From UBA3537 sp038138145 (GTDB taxonomy: Bacteria > Bacteroidota > Bacteroidia > Flavobacteriales > Flavobacteriaceae), in contig JAYQDD010000005.1 of the NCBI GenBank assembly GCA_038138145.1, forward strand, positions 62,001 to 126,000: DNA of 64,000 nt, written 5' to 3'. Shown in pieces: positions 15,589-24,421 of the stretch. The notes beneath the pieces were generated by a model. It did no database searches and had not been told where the DNA came from. It saw nothing but the letters and a program-made list of their open reading frames with translations. The first letter of the stretch is position 1, and the number at the start of each line of letters is the position of its first letter. The position numbers and the translations under genes were made by a program.

Positions 15589-15622
15589 TAAATTGTAGTT
15601 TATTTTTGATTTTTGATTAGTC

Positions 15623-15650
15623 AAAAAAGCCCTCTTTTGAGGGCTTTTTT
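15623..15650. terminator. Strong bidirectional intrinsic terminator
   Basis: AAAAAAGCCCTC - TTTT - GAGGGCTTTTTT is a perfect 12-bp stem with a GC-rich core, flanked by A and T runs on both sides. It ends the basic exported-protein gene on the plus strand and, immediately next to the stop at 15651-15653, the glycosyltransferase gene on the minus strand. Confidence 0.9.
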
Positions 15651-16934
15651 TTATTCAGCATTCAACACTTTCGCCAACTGTGCTGTACAACTTTTCCGGG
15701 AATAGCAGTGAATATGTTTGGGCGAAACTGAAAGTGTTTGTTTTACATAAGCATTAAAAAGGGTCAACAGATGTGTTTTTAATGCATTTTTGTCCTTGTA
15801 GTTAAAATAAAATCCTGTGTTGGTGTCTTTTAAAATGGTCTGAACATCTGAGTTTTTGGGACCAATGGCTACAATGGGACGATGGGCATTTAGATATTCA
15901 AACAACTTCCCTGGGATGATGTACGAGGCCTCAATGGTGTTGGCTTCAAGCAGTAATAAGACTTGGCTTTTGTGTTGATGTTGTACAGCTTCCAGATGCG
16001 TAACAGAACCTTTATTGCGTAGAAAAGAATCTAAACCCGCAGAACGTATCGACTGGAGTACTGCATGGCTTGTCTCCCCCACAAGTACCAATTCAAAATT
16101 TGCCTTAAATTCGGTGTTTTCCTCAACAAGTTCGGAAAGTACTTCCCACAACAGTAATGGATTTCTTTGTTCTAAAAGCGCACCAATATGTGTGAGTGTA
16201 AAATTAGAATCTAAGGGTGTTGGAGGTACAATTTCATCATCAAAACCATTGGTAATCACCGAAATCGGTTGGGTTGTTTGTTTTGAAAACAACGCCTTTG
16301 TTTGTTCGGCCGTTACAATAATGTGGTCAGAAGTATGTAAAACTTTGCGCTCAAGGTCTAAGTGTTTTTGTTGTACTTTTTGTGTCAAGTTCAAATTTTT
16401 GTGGTACCCAATATTCGTCCATGGATCTCTAAAATCGGTAAACCAACGCAGTTTATGTTTCGCTTTCAATTGCATACCAATAAGGTGCACACTATGTGGG
16501 GGGCCTGTAGTGATGATGGTATCAATATGGTGTTTTGAAATATAATCGGATAAAAATTTTATCGATGGTTTTACCCAAAACACACGAGCGTCAGGAACGA
16601 AAAAATTGCCACGAATAAACAGTAAAAACCGCTCAAATAAACCTTGTTTTTTGGCGGGTGGTATCCCTCCTTTTGATAATGCATTGGTTTTGTTTTTAAA
16701 AAATAATTTTAAAAACCTGAGTGGCTCTTTTATGGGGTGTTTTAGGACTGTAAGCTTGGGTGAAATATCATTGGATAAAGTATAATCTACCGTTGGATAA
16801 GAAGGATTTTCAGGACAATAGACAATGGGTTGTATGTTGTGTTCTGGAAGGTATTTGACGAATTTTAACCAGCGCTGAACTCCAGGGCCACCTGCAGGAG
16901 GCCAATAGTAGGTGATAATTAAGACTTTTTTCAT
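15651..16934 (-). CDS. Family 4-like glycosyltransferase
   Basis: I choose the ATG at 16934 (MKKVLIITYYWPPAGGPGVQ) over an in-frame ATG eight codons upstream, because the GT-B N-terminal strand begins right there; length is then 427 aa. The WPPAGGPGVQRW segment is the acceptor-side glycine loop of GT4 enzymes. The middle has FTDFRDPWTN and HTSDHIIVTAEQT. The C-terminal half shows ITNGFDDE, FTLTHIGALLEQRNP and an ExxxxxIPGKLFEYLNAHRP block contacting the sugar nucleotide. It should transfer a sugar to a cell-surface glycan precursor. It lies 98 bases downstream of the YfhO-type gene on the same strand. The acceptor is unknown. Confidence 0.85.
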   Translation of the reverse strand: MKKVLIITYYWPPAGGPGVQRWLKFVKYLPEHNIQPIVYCPENPSYPTVDYTLSNDISPKLTVLKHPIKEPLRFLKLFFKNKTNALSKGGIPPAKKQGLFERFLLFIRGNFFVPDARVFWVKPSIKFLSDYISKHHIDTIITTGPPHSVHLIGMQLKAKHKLRWFTDFRDPWTNIGYHKNLNLTQKVQQKHLDLERKVLHTSDHIIVTAEQTKALFSKQTTQPISVITNGFDDEIVPPTPLDSNFTLTHIGALLEQRNPLLLWEVLSELVEENTEFKANFELVLVGETSHAVLQSIRSAGLDSFLRNKGSVTHLEAVQHQHKSQVLLLLEANTIEASYIIPGKLFEYLNAHRPIVAIGPKNSDVQTILKDTNTGFYFNYKDKNALKTHLLTLFNAYVKQTLSVSPKHIHCYSRKSCTAQLAKVLNAE

Positions 16935-17032
16935 GTGTTCATATTTATTGTTTTTCAATGGTCACATGTAACCTTTGATGTTTTAAATAATCATTCCGCT
17001 GTGTGTTAATAATTATTTTTAACATGTCGGTT

Positions 17033-19447
17033 TCATTCGCCGCTTTTGTTATACATAAAACCGAAAAGCCCCAATAAAATCAAAAATAAAATAGAACTTA
17101 TAAGGGCTATCGTTGACCCAGTACGAACAACTTCTGGATTAAATTCAAAAACAATGGTATGGTTGCCTTTGGGTACTTCCAAACCTCTTAGGATATAATT
17201 CACATTGTAATGCGGTACTTCTTGGCCATCAATAGTGACCTGCCAACCATGTTTGTAATAATTTTCAGAAAATACTGCAAATCCATCGTGCTTATTAGTA
17301 GAAGTATATACGAGTTTATTGGGCGCGTAGTCCGTCAACTCTATACTAGCCGTAGAGTCTATAACAAATCGACCTCCAGAGTGTAGGTTTTTGTTAATCA
17401 CAGCCGAAAATTTAGTTTTTAAAGTATCTAGAGCTAAAATTTCTGCATCAGCATCTGAAACAGAAATTAAGTTTTTGACAAACCAAGCATTTCCATTTAC
17501 TTCATCATTTTCAAGGTATTGCAACTGGTTATCATCATTGTTGTGTATGATGTATTTGGTATTGAGCATATTGAAGACTTCTGGATTACCTTTGTCGATA
17601 TGAAAATCCATCACTTCATTAAAACGCCGCATTTTGGCGGCATGATAACCTCCTAAAGCGTTATGAAAATAAGAAGATCGTGTACTTCCATCTGATGCAT
17701 CGTAAACTCTAAAAACAGTACTGTCCTTCAAAATTTCTTTATCAATTGGGGTGGCTGTATAAGGTTTATTTACTTTAAGTGCAGAAACAAAATTATCATT
17801 GTTTACATAACGCCAATCGACACTAGCTAAATCAATCACAATAAGGAGTCCAAGAAGAACAAACGCTAAATTTTTGGTGATTTTTTGACGCAAATAAAAC
17901 CAAAGACAAGTGGCAACAGCCGAAACAAAAAAGAGCGTACGTAAAACATCTGCAGTAAACAAATTTCGGCGATCTTCTCGTAGCGCTTTGACAAAATCAA
18001 TCCCATAAAAGTTTTGGTATTGGCCATCGCGAAGTCCGACAAAATCGAATAAACTGTTTTTAAATAACAGAAAAATTGTAGTCAAACCAACAAGCGAAAA
18101 TGCGGTATATTTTAGGGCGTTCAGTTTTTTAGAATCGGATAAATCGTCAGATAAAAACTTACTTAACCCGAGCATGGCAAAAATAGGGATACAAACTTCT
18201 AAAATAACCTGAATAGAACTCACCGCTCTGAATTTGTTGTATAGTGGGACATAATCAATAAAAAAGTCGGTAAGGAATGATAGGTTTTTTCCAAATGAAA
18301 GCAATAGCGACAAAACAATTGCAGAAATAAGCCACCATTTGTGTTGGTCTTTGTAAACAAATAAGGCCAATAAAAACAAAAATAATAGTGTAGCACCCAC
18401 ATACGCTGGGGCTTCAACAATGGGTTGTTCTCCCCAATACATAGGGGCTTGTTTAATTTCATTTCGTGCCTGAAGTGCAGTGGCACCAAGCGCTTTGTAT
18501 GCTTTGTAGGTTTCAGAGTCCGTACCGAGTTCTTCTGTAGACCCCCCACCCATAAATCGTGGTATAAACAAATTAAAACTCTCAGCTATTCCGTAACTAA
18601 ATTGTGTGATGTATGCTCTGTCTAAACCGGTTGACTCTGGTCTTGGCGAACCATCCGATAGGATACTTAACTCACTTTGACTACGTGTACTTTCTGCGAC
18701 ATATTCTTTGGTGGAAAGTAGATTAGAGGCATTCATACCCAGCGCCAAAACAGCAGAACAAATTAAAATTAAAGACGATCTAAAGAACGAAGGTATTTCG
18801 TTTGATTTTATGGCTTTAATCAGATAAGAAATAGCCATAACCAAAAGAATAAACAACAGATAGTATGTCATCTGTGGGTGGGTGGTGACAACCTCAAGAG
18901 CCGAGGCAATCGTTGTCACGATAAAACCAACCCAATACCGCTTTTGATACACAAGAAGAACACCCGACAATACAAACGGCATATAGGCAATAGCATGTGC
19001 TTTGGCGTTATGACCTACTCCGAGAATTATGATAAGATATGTAGAAAAACCAAAAGCAAGTGCCCCGAGAACAGCCACACGAAAATCTTGCTTCAAAACA
19101 AGTAAAAGCAAATAAAACCCCAAAAAATACAACAAAAGATAATCGGCTGGTCGTGGTAAAAAGCGTATGGAAAGATCTAATGCTTTAATATAATTATGAG
19201 GATATTGTGCACCAAGTTGATAGGTTGGCATACCACCAAAAGCACTATTGGTCCAATAGGTCTCTGTTCCATTAGCAGCTCTAAAGTCAATATGCTGTTT
19301 GGCCATACCAGTGTACTGCACAATATCGCTTTGAAAAATCTTTTTGCCTTGCAAAACAGGACTGAAATAGCCCACAGAAAGGAGTATAAACCCAATGAAA
19401 ACAAAAAAATGCTTGATGTACTTTTTTAGTAACTGACTCATAATCAT
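17033..19447 (-). CDS. YfhO-family large membrane protein (glycosyltransferase-like)
   Basis: An 804-aa polytopic membrane protein with roughly a dozen hydrophobic segments, beginning FFVFIGFILLSVGYFSPVL and ending IALISSILFLILLGLFGFMY. The first loop after TM1 carries the motif KIFQSDIVQYTGM with a conserved Asp, in the position of the acidic residue of GT-C lipid-linked glycosyltransferases. A non-membrane region lies before the last helix (about residues 560-770). YfhO proteins are linked to glycosylation of lipoteichoic acid or other envelope polymers in Firmicutes; the role in Bacteroidota is unproven. It begins four bases after the DUF4834 stop and is followed by a GT4 enzyme, consistent with envelope glycan work. 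Confidence 0.82.
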   Translation of the reverse strand: MIMSQLLKKYIKHFFVFIGFILLSVGYFSPVLQGKKIFQSDIVQYTGMAKQHIDFRAANGTETYWTNSAFGGMPTYQLGAQYPHNYIKALDLSIRFLPRPADYLLLYFLGFYLLLLVLKQDFRVAVLGALAFGFSTYLIIILGVGHNAKAHAIAYMPFVLSGVLLVYQKRYWVGFIVTTIASALEVVTTHPQMTYYLLFILLVMAISYLIKAIKSNEIPSFFRSSLILICSAVLALGMNASNLLSTKEYVAESTRSQSELSILSDGSPRPESTGLDRAYITQFSYGIAESFNLFIPRFMGGGSTEELGTDSETYKAYKALGATALQARNEIKQAPMYWGEQPIVEAPAYVGATLLFLFLLALFVYKDQHKWWLISAIVLSLLLSFGKNLSFLTDFFIDYVPLYNKFRAVSSIQVILEVCIPIFAMLGLSKFLSDDLSDSKKLNALKYTAFSLVGLTTIFLLFKNSLFDFVGLRDGQYQNFYGIDFVKALREDRRNLFTADVLRTLFFVSAVATCLWFYLRQKITKNLAFVLLGLLIVIDLASVDWRYVNNDNFVSALKVNKPYTATPIDKEILKDSTVFRVYDASDGSTRSSYFHNALGGYHAAKMRRFNEVMDFHIDKGNPEVFNMLNTKYIIHNNDDNQLQYLENDEVNGNAWFVKNLISVSDADAEILALDTLKTKFSAVINKNLHSGGRFVIDSTASIELTDYAPNKLVYTSTNKHDGFAVFSENYYKHGWQVTIDGQEVPHYNVNYILRGLEVPKGNHTIVFEFNPEVVRTGSTIALISSILFLILLGLFGFMYNKSGE

Positions 19448-19451
19448 ATCA

Positions 19452-19715
19452 TTAGTCTATTTCTTCGAAATCAATATACTCTCCAACATCCTTGTTGGAG
19501 GATTCCTTTTGCGGTATTTTATCTATAGAAACTTCACCCTCTTTTTGCCTGTTGGGTGATGGTGTTTGTTGATGAAATTGTCGTTCCATCTTACGGGCAA
19601 TAGAGCTTAGAAAAAAAGGCGCTAAAAGACGTAATACATATTTAAAAACAGTATAGAACAAGATAATAATCAGCAAGGTTTTTAAAAGTCCTACTATAGA
19701 TGCCGTCTGAATCAT
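19452..19715 (-). CDS. DUF4834 family small membrane protein
   Basis: An 87-aa protein: one transmembrane helix (SIVGLLKTLLIIILFYTVFKYVLR, about residues 5-28), then RLLAPFFLSSIARKMERQF and a charged tail ending GEYIDFEEID. The PFFL-RKMERQF block and the EYIDFEEI ending are what I associate with DUF4834, a family confined to Bacteroidota with no known function. It is the first gene of the unit running into the YfhO-type gene with a 4-base gap. A TATTTTTG -7 box lies 17 bases upstream. Confidence 0.75.
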   Translation of the reverse strand: MIQTASIVGLLKTLLIIILFYTVFKYVLRLLAPFFLSSIARKMERQFHQQTPSPNRQKEGEVSIDKIPQKESSNKDVGEYIDFEEID

Positions 19716-19732
19716 AAATGAAAAAGTTTAAT

Positions 19733-19740
19733 CAAAAATA
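19733..19740 (-). promoter_or_regulatory. -7 promoter box for the DUF4834-YfhO-GT4 unit
   Basis: On the minus strand TATTTTTG matches TAnnTTTG exactly, 17 bases before the ATG at 19715. No clear -33 element. Confidence 0.45.
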
Positions 19741-19835
19741 CAATTCTTAAATTTATTTTGAGGTATTGAGCAAACGATGAATAACAAAATTTATTAAAAG
19801 TCGTTTATGGAGTAAAGGTTTTATTAAAAAATATG

Positions 19836-19843
19836 TAGATTTG
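19836..19843 (+). promoter_or_regulatory. -7 promoter box for the outer-membrane protein gene
   Basis: TAGATTTG matches TAnnTTTG exactly, 16 bases before the ATG at 19860. The -33 region lacks an obvious TTG. Confidence 0.5.
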
Positions 19844-19859
19844 ATAAAATGATGTACAA

Positions 19860-20834
19860 ATGACCTCGATCTTTAAAACTTCTTTAATTATTTTATTGTG
19901 CTGCGCCCCTGCCTTACAAGCACAATACACCGATGTAATTAACTCCAACCGTCCAGGTGCTTCTCAAACAGCATTTTCCGTTGGTAAAAAAGTATTGCAA
20001 TTTGAAGTTGGCCCCTATTTAATGAATGAAAAAAGAACACCTTACCCTTCTTATGAAGCCAAAGGTTTTGGTGTTGATTTTGCAGCACATTATGGTTTTT
20101 TTAAAGAAGCATTGGAGCTCAATATTCAAGGAACTTACCAAAGAGAGACACAAACTTATGCCTTTGCGATTCCTGTAGAAAACAAAAGAGCAAACTTCAA
20201 AAACCTGAATCTTGGCGCCAAATATTTGGTCTATGATCCAAATAAAAACAGAGAAGAAAAAATAAATGTGTACAGCTATCATGCCAATCGTGGATTTAAA
20301 TGGCGACAACTCATTCCAGCGGTTGCGGTTGCTGCAGGTGTAAATTTTGACACTAAAGATAACCCATATACGGCTAGTGGTGTTGAAGGATTAAGCTACC
20401 GTGCAGCCCTTATCACTCAAAATAATTTTTATGGCGGATGGGTTTTTGTGACCAATATCATGATGGACCGCATCAGTTCCGATCAACAAGACCTCCATTA
20501 TATTCTTACACTCACCCATTCATTTCATCCAAAATGGGTAGTTTTTGCAGAAACTCAAGGAATAAAAAGTGACTTTTATGCCGATAATTTAGTTCGCTTT
20601 GGTGGTGGATATCTGTTCAACAAAGATCTTCAGTTGGATACAGCGCTAACCCTAAATTTTAAAGACACTCCATCGGTTTTTAATGTAAATTTTGGCGTTT
20701 CGTACAGAATAGATCGACACAAAGACGAACCAAAAATCAAAAACAACACCTCAGCAAAAGCACAAGGCAAGAGAAAATCACGTGCCAAAAGAAAATCCAA
20801 AAAGAAAAAAGATATAAATTTTGATGAAGGTTAA
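19860..20834 (+). CDS. Outer-membrane beta-barrel protein, transporter (MetA-pathway-like) family
   Basis: A 324-aa exported protein. Residues 1-21 form a signal peptide (FKTSLIILLCCAPALQAQ). The mature part is made of alternating hydrophobic/polar beta strands with aromatic girdle residues (FEVGPYLMN, FGVDFAAHYGFF, LHYILTLTHSFHPKWVVFAE, FNVNFGVSYRI), typical of a small barrel. The opening INSNRPGASQTAFSVGKKV is characteristic of a Bacteroidota family grouped with putative phenol-degradation outer-membrane transporters; the substrate is not known. The last about 45 residues are a Lys/Arg-rich tail (KRKSRAKRKSKKKK), unusual for a barrel. The next gene starts five bases after the stop. Confidence 0.78.
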   Translation: MTSIFKTSLIILLCCAPALQAQYTDVINSNRPGASQTAFSVGKKVLQFEVGPYLMNEKRTPYPSYEAKGFGVDFAAHYGFFKEALELNIQGTYQRETQTYAFAIPVENKRANFKNLNLGAKYLVYDPNKNREEKINVYSYHANRGFKWRQLIPAVAVAAGVNFDTKDNPYTASGVEGLSYRAALITQNNFYGGWVFVTNIMMDRISSDQQDLHYILTLTHSFHPKWVVFAETQGIKSDFYADNLVRFGGGYLFNKDLQLDTALTLNFKDTPSVFNVNFGVSYRIDRHKDEPKIKNNTSAKAQGKRKSRAKRKSKKKKDINFDEG

Positions 20835-20839
20835 ACCGT

Positions 20840-21955
20840 ATGATTGTCATTGAAGAAGTTAGCTCTAAAAAGGACATTCAAAAGTTCGTTAAATTTCCTT
20901 TTGAACTGTATAAAAATTCACCCTATTGGGTACCCCCTATCATTGCTGAGGAAATGAATGTTTTCGATAAAGCGAAAAACCCTATACTTCAAGACGCGGA
21001 GGTAACATTATTTTTGGCTTACAAAAATTCGAAAATCGTTGGGCGCGTAGCTGCAATCATCAATTGGATTGAAGTCAATGCGCAAAAGACAAAAAAAATG
21101 CGCTTTGGCTGGTTCGATTTTATTGATGATTTGGAAGTTAGTAGCGCTTTACTAGCGAAGGTTTCTGCTATTGGAAACGCAAACGGTTTGGCCTATATGG
21201 AAGGCCCTGTGGGCTTTTCAAATCTTGATAAAGTTGGGGTTTTAACCTATGGTTTTGATCATATTGGCACCATGATTTCGTGGTATAACCATCCCTACTA
21301 TGCCGCACATTTAAAAACACATGAATTTTTAGTAGAAAAAGAATACCTTGAATATAAACACGCTTTTAAGGATATTAAAATCGAAAATTACAACCGACTT
21401 GAGTCTGTAATAAAAAGACGTTATGGGCTTAAAGCACTCAACTTTCACAAAACAAAATATATGATGCGTTACGCAGATCAAATGTTTGATTTATTCAATG
21501 AAAGTTATTCGTCTTTGTCATCTTTTGTAAAGATTACAGATATCCAAAAGGATTATATGAAAAAGAAGTTTTTAAACTTTATCAATCCAGAATACATCAA
21601 ATTTGTATGCAATAATGAGGATAAACTCGTAGCTTTTGCTGTAGTGATGCCTTCTTTTGCGAAAGCACTTCAAAAAATAAAAGGAAAACTGTTTCCTTTT
21701 GGACTATTTCATTTGTTGAAAGCTCAAAAAGCTAAATCAGTCAATTTTTTACTCATTGGAGTTCATCCCGAATATCAAAATAAAGGAGTCCATGCAATTA
21801 TTTTTAGTGAGTTTCACCGAACATTTAAAGCCAAAGGCATTAAAGAATGCAGAAGGACACCCGAACTGACAGATAATTTGGCCATTCAAAAATTATGGAC
21901 AGACTTCAACCCTCAATTGATTAAAAAGCGTTGTACGTTCCGAAAAGATTTGTAA
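20840..21955 (+). CDS. GNAT-like acyltransferase family protein
   Basis: A 371-aa cytosolic protein. The N-terminus (KKDIQKFVKFPFELYKNSPY then WVPPIIAEE) and GPVGFSNLDKVGVLTYGFD belong to a family of large GNAT-related proteins often named only 'GNAT family' or hypothetical. The C-terminal third carries an acetyl-CoA-like motif A segment (LLIGVHPEYQNKGVHAIIFS; the Q-x-x-G-x-x pattern). It would transfer an acyl group to an unknown acceptor. It follows the barrel protein by five bases and is convergent with the alpha-oxoamine synthase, with a 2-base gap. Family call moderate, function unknown. Confidence 0.7.
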   Translation: MIVIEEVSSKKDIQKFVKFPFELYKNSPYWVPPIIAEEMNVFDKAKNPILQDAEVTLFLAYKNSKIVGRVAAIINWIEVNAQKTKKMRFGWFDFIDDLEVSSALLAKVSAIGNANGLAYMEGPVGFSNLDKVGVLTYGFDHIGTMISWYNHPYYAAHLKTHEFLVEKEYLEYKHAFKDIKIENYNRLESVIKRRYGLKALNFHKTKYMMRYADQMFDLFNESYSSLSSFVKITDIQKDYMKKKFLNFINPEYIKFVCNNEDKLVAFAVVMPSFAKALQKIKGKLFPFGLFHLLKAQKAKSVNFLLIGVHPEYQNKGVHAIIFSEFHRTFKAKGIKECRRTPELTDNLAIQKLWTDFNPQLIKKRCTFRKDL

Positions 21956-21957
21956 AA

Positions 21958-23217
21958 TTATTCGCCCATCGCTGCTGTTACAGCTGCAGAAAGACGCTTA
22001 TACAATCCAGAATTCAATCGTTCTCTTATGCTTGAAAAGGCCTGAAGTGTTTCTTCTACATCTTCTAAAGTATGCATAGAGGTTGGAATCAAACGCAACA
22101 AAATGAGCCCTTTAGGGATTACTGGATACACAACAATGGAACAGAAAATACCATGATTTTCACGCAAATCCTTAACTAAAGCCATTGCTTCTGGAATACT
22201 CCCTTTGAGATAGACTGGAGTAACACAACTTTGTGTAGTTCCCAAATCAAAACCACGTGCTCGAAGCCCCGATTGAAGTGCATTCACAATTTTCCATAGG
22301 TTTTCTTTAAGTTCAGGCATGGTTCTAATCATGTCCAAACGTTTCAATGCGCCTTTGACTAACTGCATTTGCAACGATTTTGCAAACATTTGAGAACGCA
22401 AATTGTATTTTAAATAATCTATGATTTCTTTATCGGCGGCAATAAAGGCACCTGTACTGGCCATAGACTTTGCAAAAGTTGCAAAATAAACGTCAATATC
22501 GTCCTGAACACCTTGTTCCTCACCAGCTCCGGCCCCAGTTGCACCCAAAGTACCAAATCCGTGTGCATCATCAACCAAAAAACGGAAATTAAATTTTTTC
22601 TTTAGCGCTGCTATTTCTTTGAGTCGACCTTGTTCGCCACGCATTCCAAAAACACCTTCAGATATCACAAGAATACCACCACCTGTTTGTTCGGCCATTT
22701 TGGTGGCACGTTCAAGGTTTTTTTCTAAACTTTCTATATCGTTGTGCTTATAGGTAAAGCGCTTACCCATATGCAATCGTACACCATCAATGATACAAGC
22801 ATGAGCATCAACATCATAAACAATGATATCGTCTTTGCCTACAAGGGCATCAATAGTGGACATGATTCCTTGATATCCGAAATTTAAAACATAAGCTGCT
22901 TCTTTATTGACAAATGCGGCCAATTCCTGTTGCAATTGTTCGTGAAGTGCTGTGTGTCCTGACATCATTCGTGCACCCATTGGATAGGCAGAACCGTATG
23001 CATCTGATGCTTCGGCGTCTACTTTGCGTACTTCTGGATGATTAGCAAGACCTAAATAGTCGTTAATACTCCAAGTAATGACATCTTTTCCTTGAAATTT
23101 CATGCGGTTAGAAATTTGCCCTTCCAATTTTGGAAATACAAAATAGCCCTCTGCTTGACTTGCCCACTTGCCTAATGGCCCTTTGTCCTTGTAAATCTTC
23201 TCAAATAAGTCTCTCAT
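21958..23217 (-). CDS. Alpha-oxoamine synthase; probable cysteate acyltransferase (capnine synthesis) or serine palmitoyltransferase
   Basis: A 419-aa PLP enzyme of the alpha-oxoamine synthase family, which condenses an amino acid with an acyl-CoA or acyl-ACP and releases CO2. Visible motifs are ITWSINDYLGLANHPEV, the ring-stacking DVDAHACIIDG, DDAHGFGTLGATGAG (PLP-contact Asp and His) and FATFAKSMASTGAF with the Schiff-base Lys. In Flavobacterium johnsoniae the homologous enzyme Fjoh_2419 makes 3-dehydrocapnine from cysteate and is needed for sulfonolipids and full gliding. The adjacent upstream gene is a cysteine-synthase-type enzyme, a likely cysteate supplier, which favours that role over serine palmitoyltransferase or KBL. 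A -7 box lies 26 bases upstream. Confidence 0.82.
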   Translation of the reverse strand: MRDLFEKIYKDKGPLGKWASQAEGYFVFPKLEGQISNRMKFQGKDVITWSINDYLGLANHPEVRKVDAEASDAYGSAYPMGARMMSGHTALHEQLQQELAAFVNKEAAYVLNFGYQGIMSTIDALVGKDDIIVYDVDAHACIIDGVRLHMGKRFTYKHNDIESLEKNLERATKMAEQTGGGILVISEGVFGMRGEQGRLKEIAALKKKFNFRFLVDDAHGFGTLGATGAGAGEEQGVQDDIDVYFATFAKSMASTGAFIAADKEIIDYLKYNLRSQMFAKSLQMQLVKGALKRLDMIRTMPELKENLWKIVNALQSGLRARGFDLGTTQSCVTPVYLKGSIPEAMALVKDLRENHGIFCSIVVYPVIPKGLILLRLIPTSMHTLEDVEETLQAFSSIRERLNSGLYKRLSAAVTAAMGE

Positions 23218-23243
23218 TTATATTTTTTTGTTGGTTTAGTTTT

Positions 23244-23251
23244 CAAAATTA
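23244..23251 (-). promoter_or_regulatory. -7 promoter box for the alpha-oxoamine synthase gene
   Basis: On the minus strand TAATTTTG matches TAnnTTTG, 26 bases before the ATG at 23217, inside a 115-base gap. It would allow expression independent of the upstream cysteine-synthase-like gene. Confidence 0.42.
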
Positions 23252-23332
23252 TGCAATAATATATTTAAAACATAATGATTTTTAAAATTATGAAATTCGA
23301 AAAAATGATTTGGGGATTACAATGAATTAATG

Positions 23333-24379
23333 TTATCTAACAAACTCGATAGGTTTGTTGGATGGCTTATGTTTTTCGTCCATAAACCCTTGGTCTTCCA
23401 TCCATTGATCGTTAAAAACTTTACTCATATAACGAGATCCATGATCTGGAAAAATCATGACGATCATGTCTGTTTTTTTGAAGGTATGGTGCTCTTGAAG
23501 TTGTTTGACCGCTTGCACAACAGCGCCTGATGTATACCCTCCAAAGATACCTTCTTTGTGTGCCAATTCTCGTGCTGTATGAGCACTATCTTCATCGGTT
23601 ACTTTTATAAACTCGTCGATAATGTCAAAATCGGTTGCTGAGGGGATCAAATTCTTCCCTAACCCTTCAATACGGTAGGGATAGATTTCATCGGCATCAA
23701 ATTCACGAGTCTCATGATACTTTTTAAGGACTGAACCATAAGCATCAACACCAATAATTTTTATTTCAGGGTTTTGAGATTTAAGATATTGCGCTGTACC
23801 TGAAATGGTACCTCCTGTACCACTACACGCCACCAAATGGGTAATTTTACCTGCGGTTTGTTGCCATATTTCAGGACCAGTGGTTTTAAAATGTGCCTCA
23901 GTATTTAGTGCATTAAAGTATTGATTGATGTAAACCGAACCCTCAATTTCTTGGTGTAGGCGTTTGGCCACTTGATAGTAAGAACGAGGATCTTCGGGTG
24001 TTACATTTGCCGGACAAATGTAAACCTTGGCACCCATGCTTCTAAGCATGTCTATTTTATCTGGTGAAGATTTTGAACTTACGGCCAAAATACAATCATA
24101 TCCTTTGATAATACTCACCATTGCGATACTAAACCCTGTATTCCCAGAGGTCGTTTCAATGATTGTATCGCCGGGCTTAAGAATACCTTTTTCTTCAGCT
24201 TGTTCTATGATGTGCAATGCGATGCGGTCTTTGGAAGATTGCCCCGGGTTGAATGCTTCTAATTTAGCAATATAAGTCCCTGGAAATGTGTTTGTAATAT
24301 GATTTAGCTTAACCAAAGGTGTATTACCTACAAGTTGTAGTATATTGTCAAAGATTTTTGGTTGGTGGTCTAAAGGCAT
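23333..24379 (-). CDS. Cysteine synthase-family PLP enzyme; candidate cysteate synthase
   Basis: A 348-aa fold-type II PLP enzyme of the cysteine synthase / cystathionine-beta-synthase family. Signatures: LVGNTPLVKLN at the start, NPGQSSKDRIA with the Schiff-base Lys, ETTSGNTGFSIA for substrate carboxylate binding and ACSGTGGTISG for the PLP phosphate. The standard reaction is beta-replacement on O-acetyl- or O-phosphoserine; with sulfite the product is L-cysteate. Because the next gene downstream is an alpha-oxoamine synthase of the capnine type, I infer a cysteate-forming role in sulfonolipid synthesis, but cysteine synthase is the safe family-level name. A TATTTTTG -7 box lies 17 bases upstream. 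Confidence 0.8.
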   Translation of the reverse strand: MPLDHQPKIFDNILQLVGNTPLVKLNHITNTFPGTYIAKLEAFNPGQSSKDRIALHIIEQAEEKGILKPGDTIIETTSGNTGFSIAMVSIIKGYDCILAVSSKSSPDKIDMLRSMGAKVYICPANVTPEDPRSYYQVAKRLHQEIEGSVYINQYFNALNTEAHFKTTGPEIWQQTAGKITHLVACSGTGGTISGTAQYLKSQNPEIKIIGVDAYGSVLKKYHETREFDADEIYPYRIEGLGKNLIPSATDFDIIDEFIKVTDEDSAHTARELAHKEGIFGGYTSGAVVQAVKQLQEHHTFKKTDMIVMIFPDHGSRYMSKVFNDQWMEDQGFMDEKHKPSNKPIEFVR

Positions 24380-24396
24380 AAAAATGGTCTAGGCAA

Positions 24397-24404
24397 CAAA
24401 AATA
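24397..24404 (-). promoter_or_regulatory. -7 promoter box for the cysteine-synthase-like gene
   Basis: On the minus strand TATTTTTG is an exact TAnnTTTG match in the 42-base gap after the S9 peptidase gene, 17 bases before the ATG at 24379. It separates the putative sulfonolipid pair from the upstream peptidase gene. Confidence 0.48.
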
Positions 24405-24421
24405 AGCATTTTTTTCTACTT

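Noticed and set aside
16015..16545. A 176-codon plus-strand frame opposite the GT4 glycosyltransferase
   Set aside because: Shadow of a clear glycosyltransferase gene; no promoter or motif of its own.
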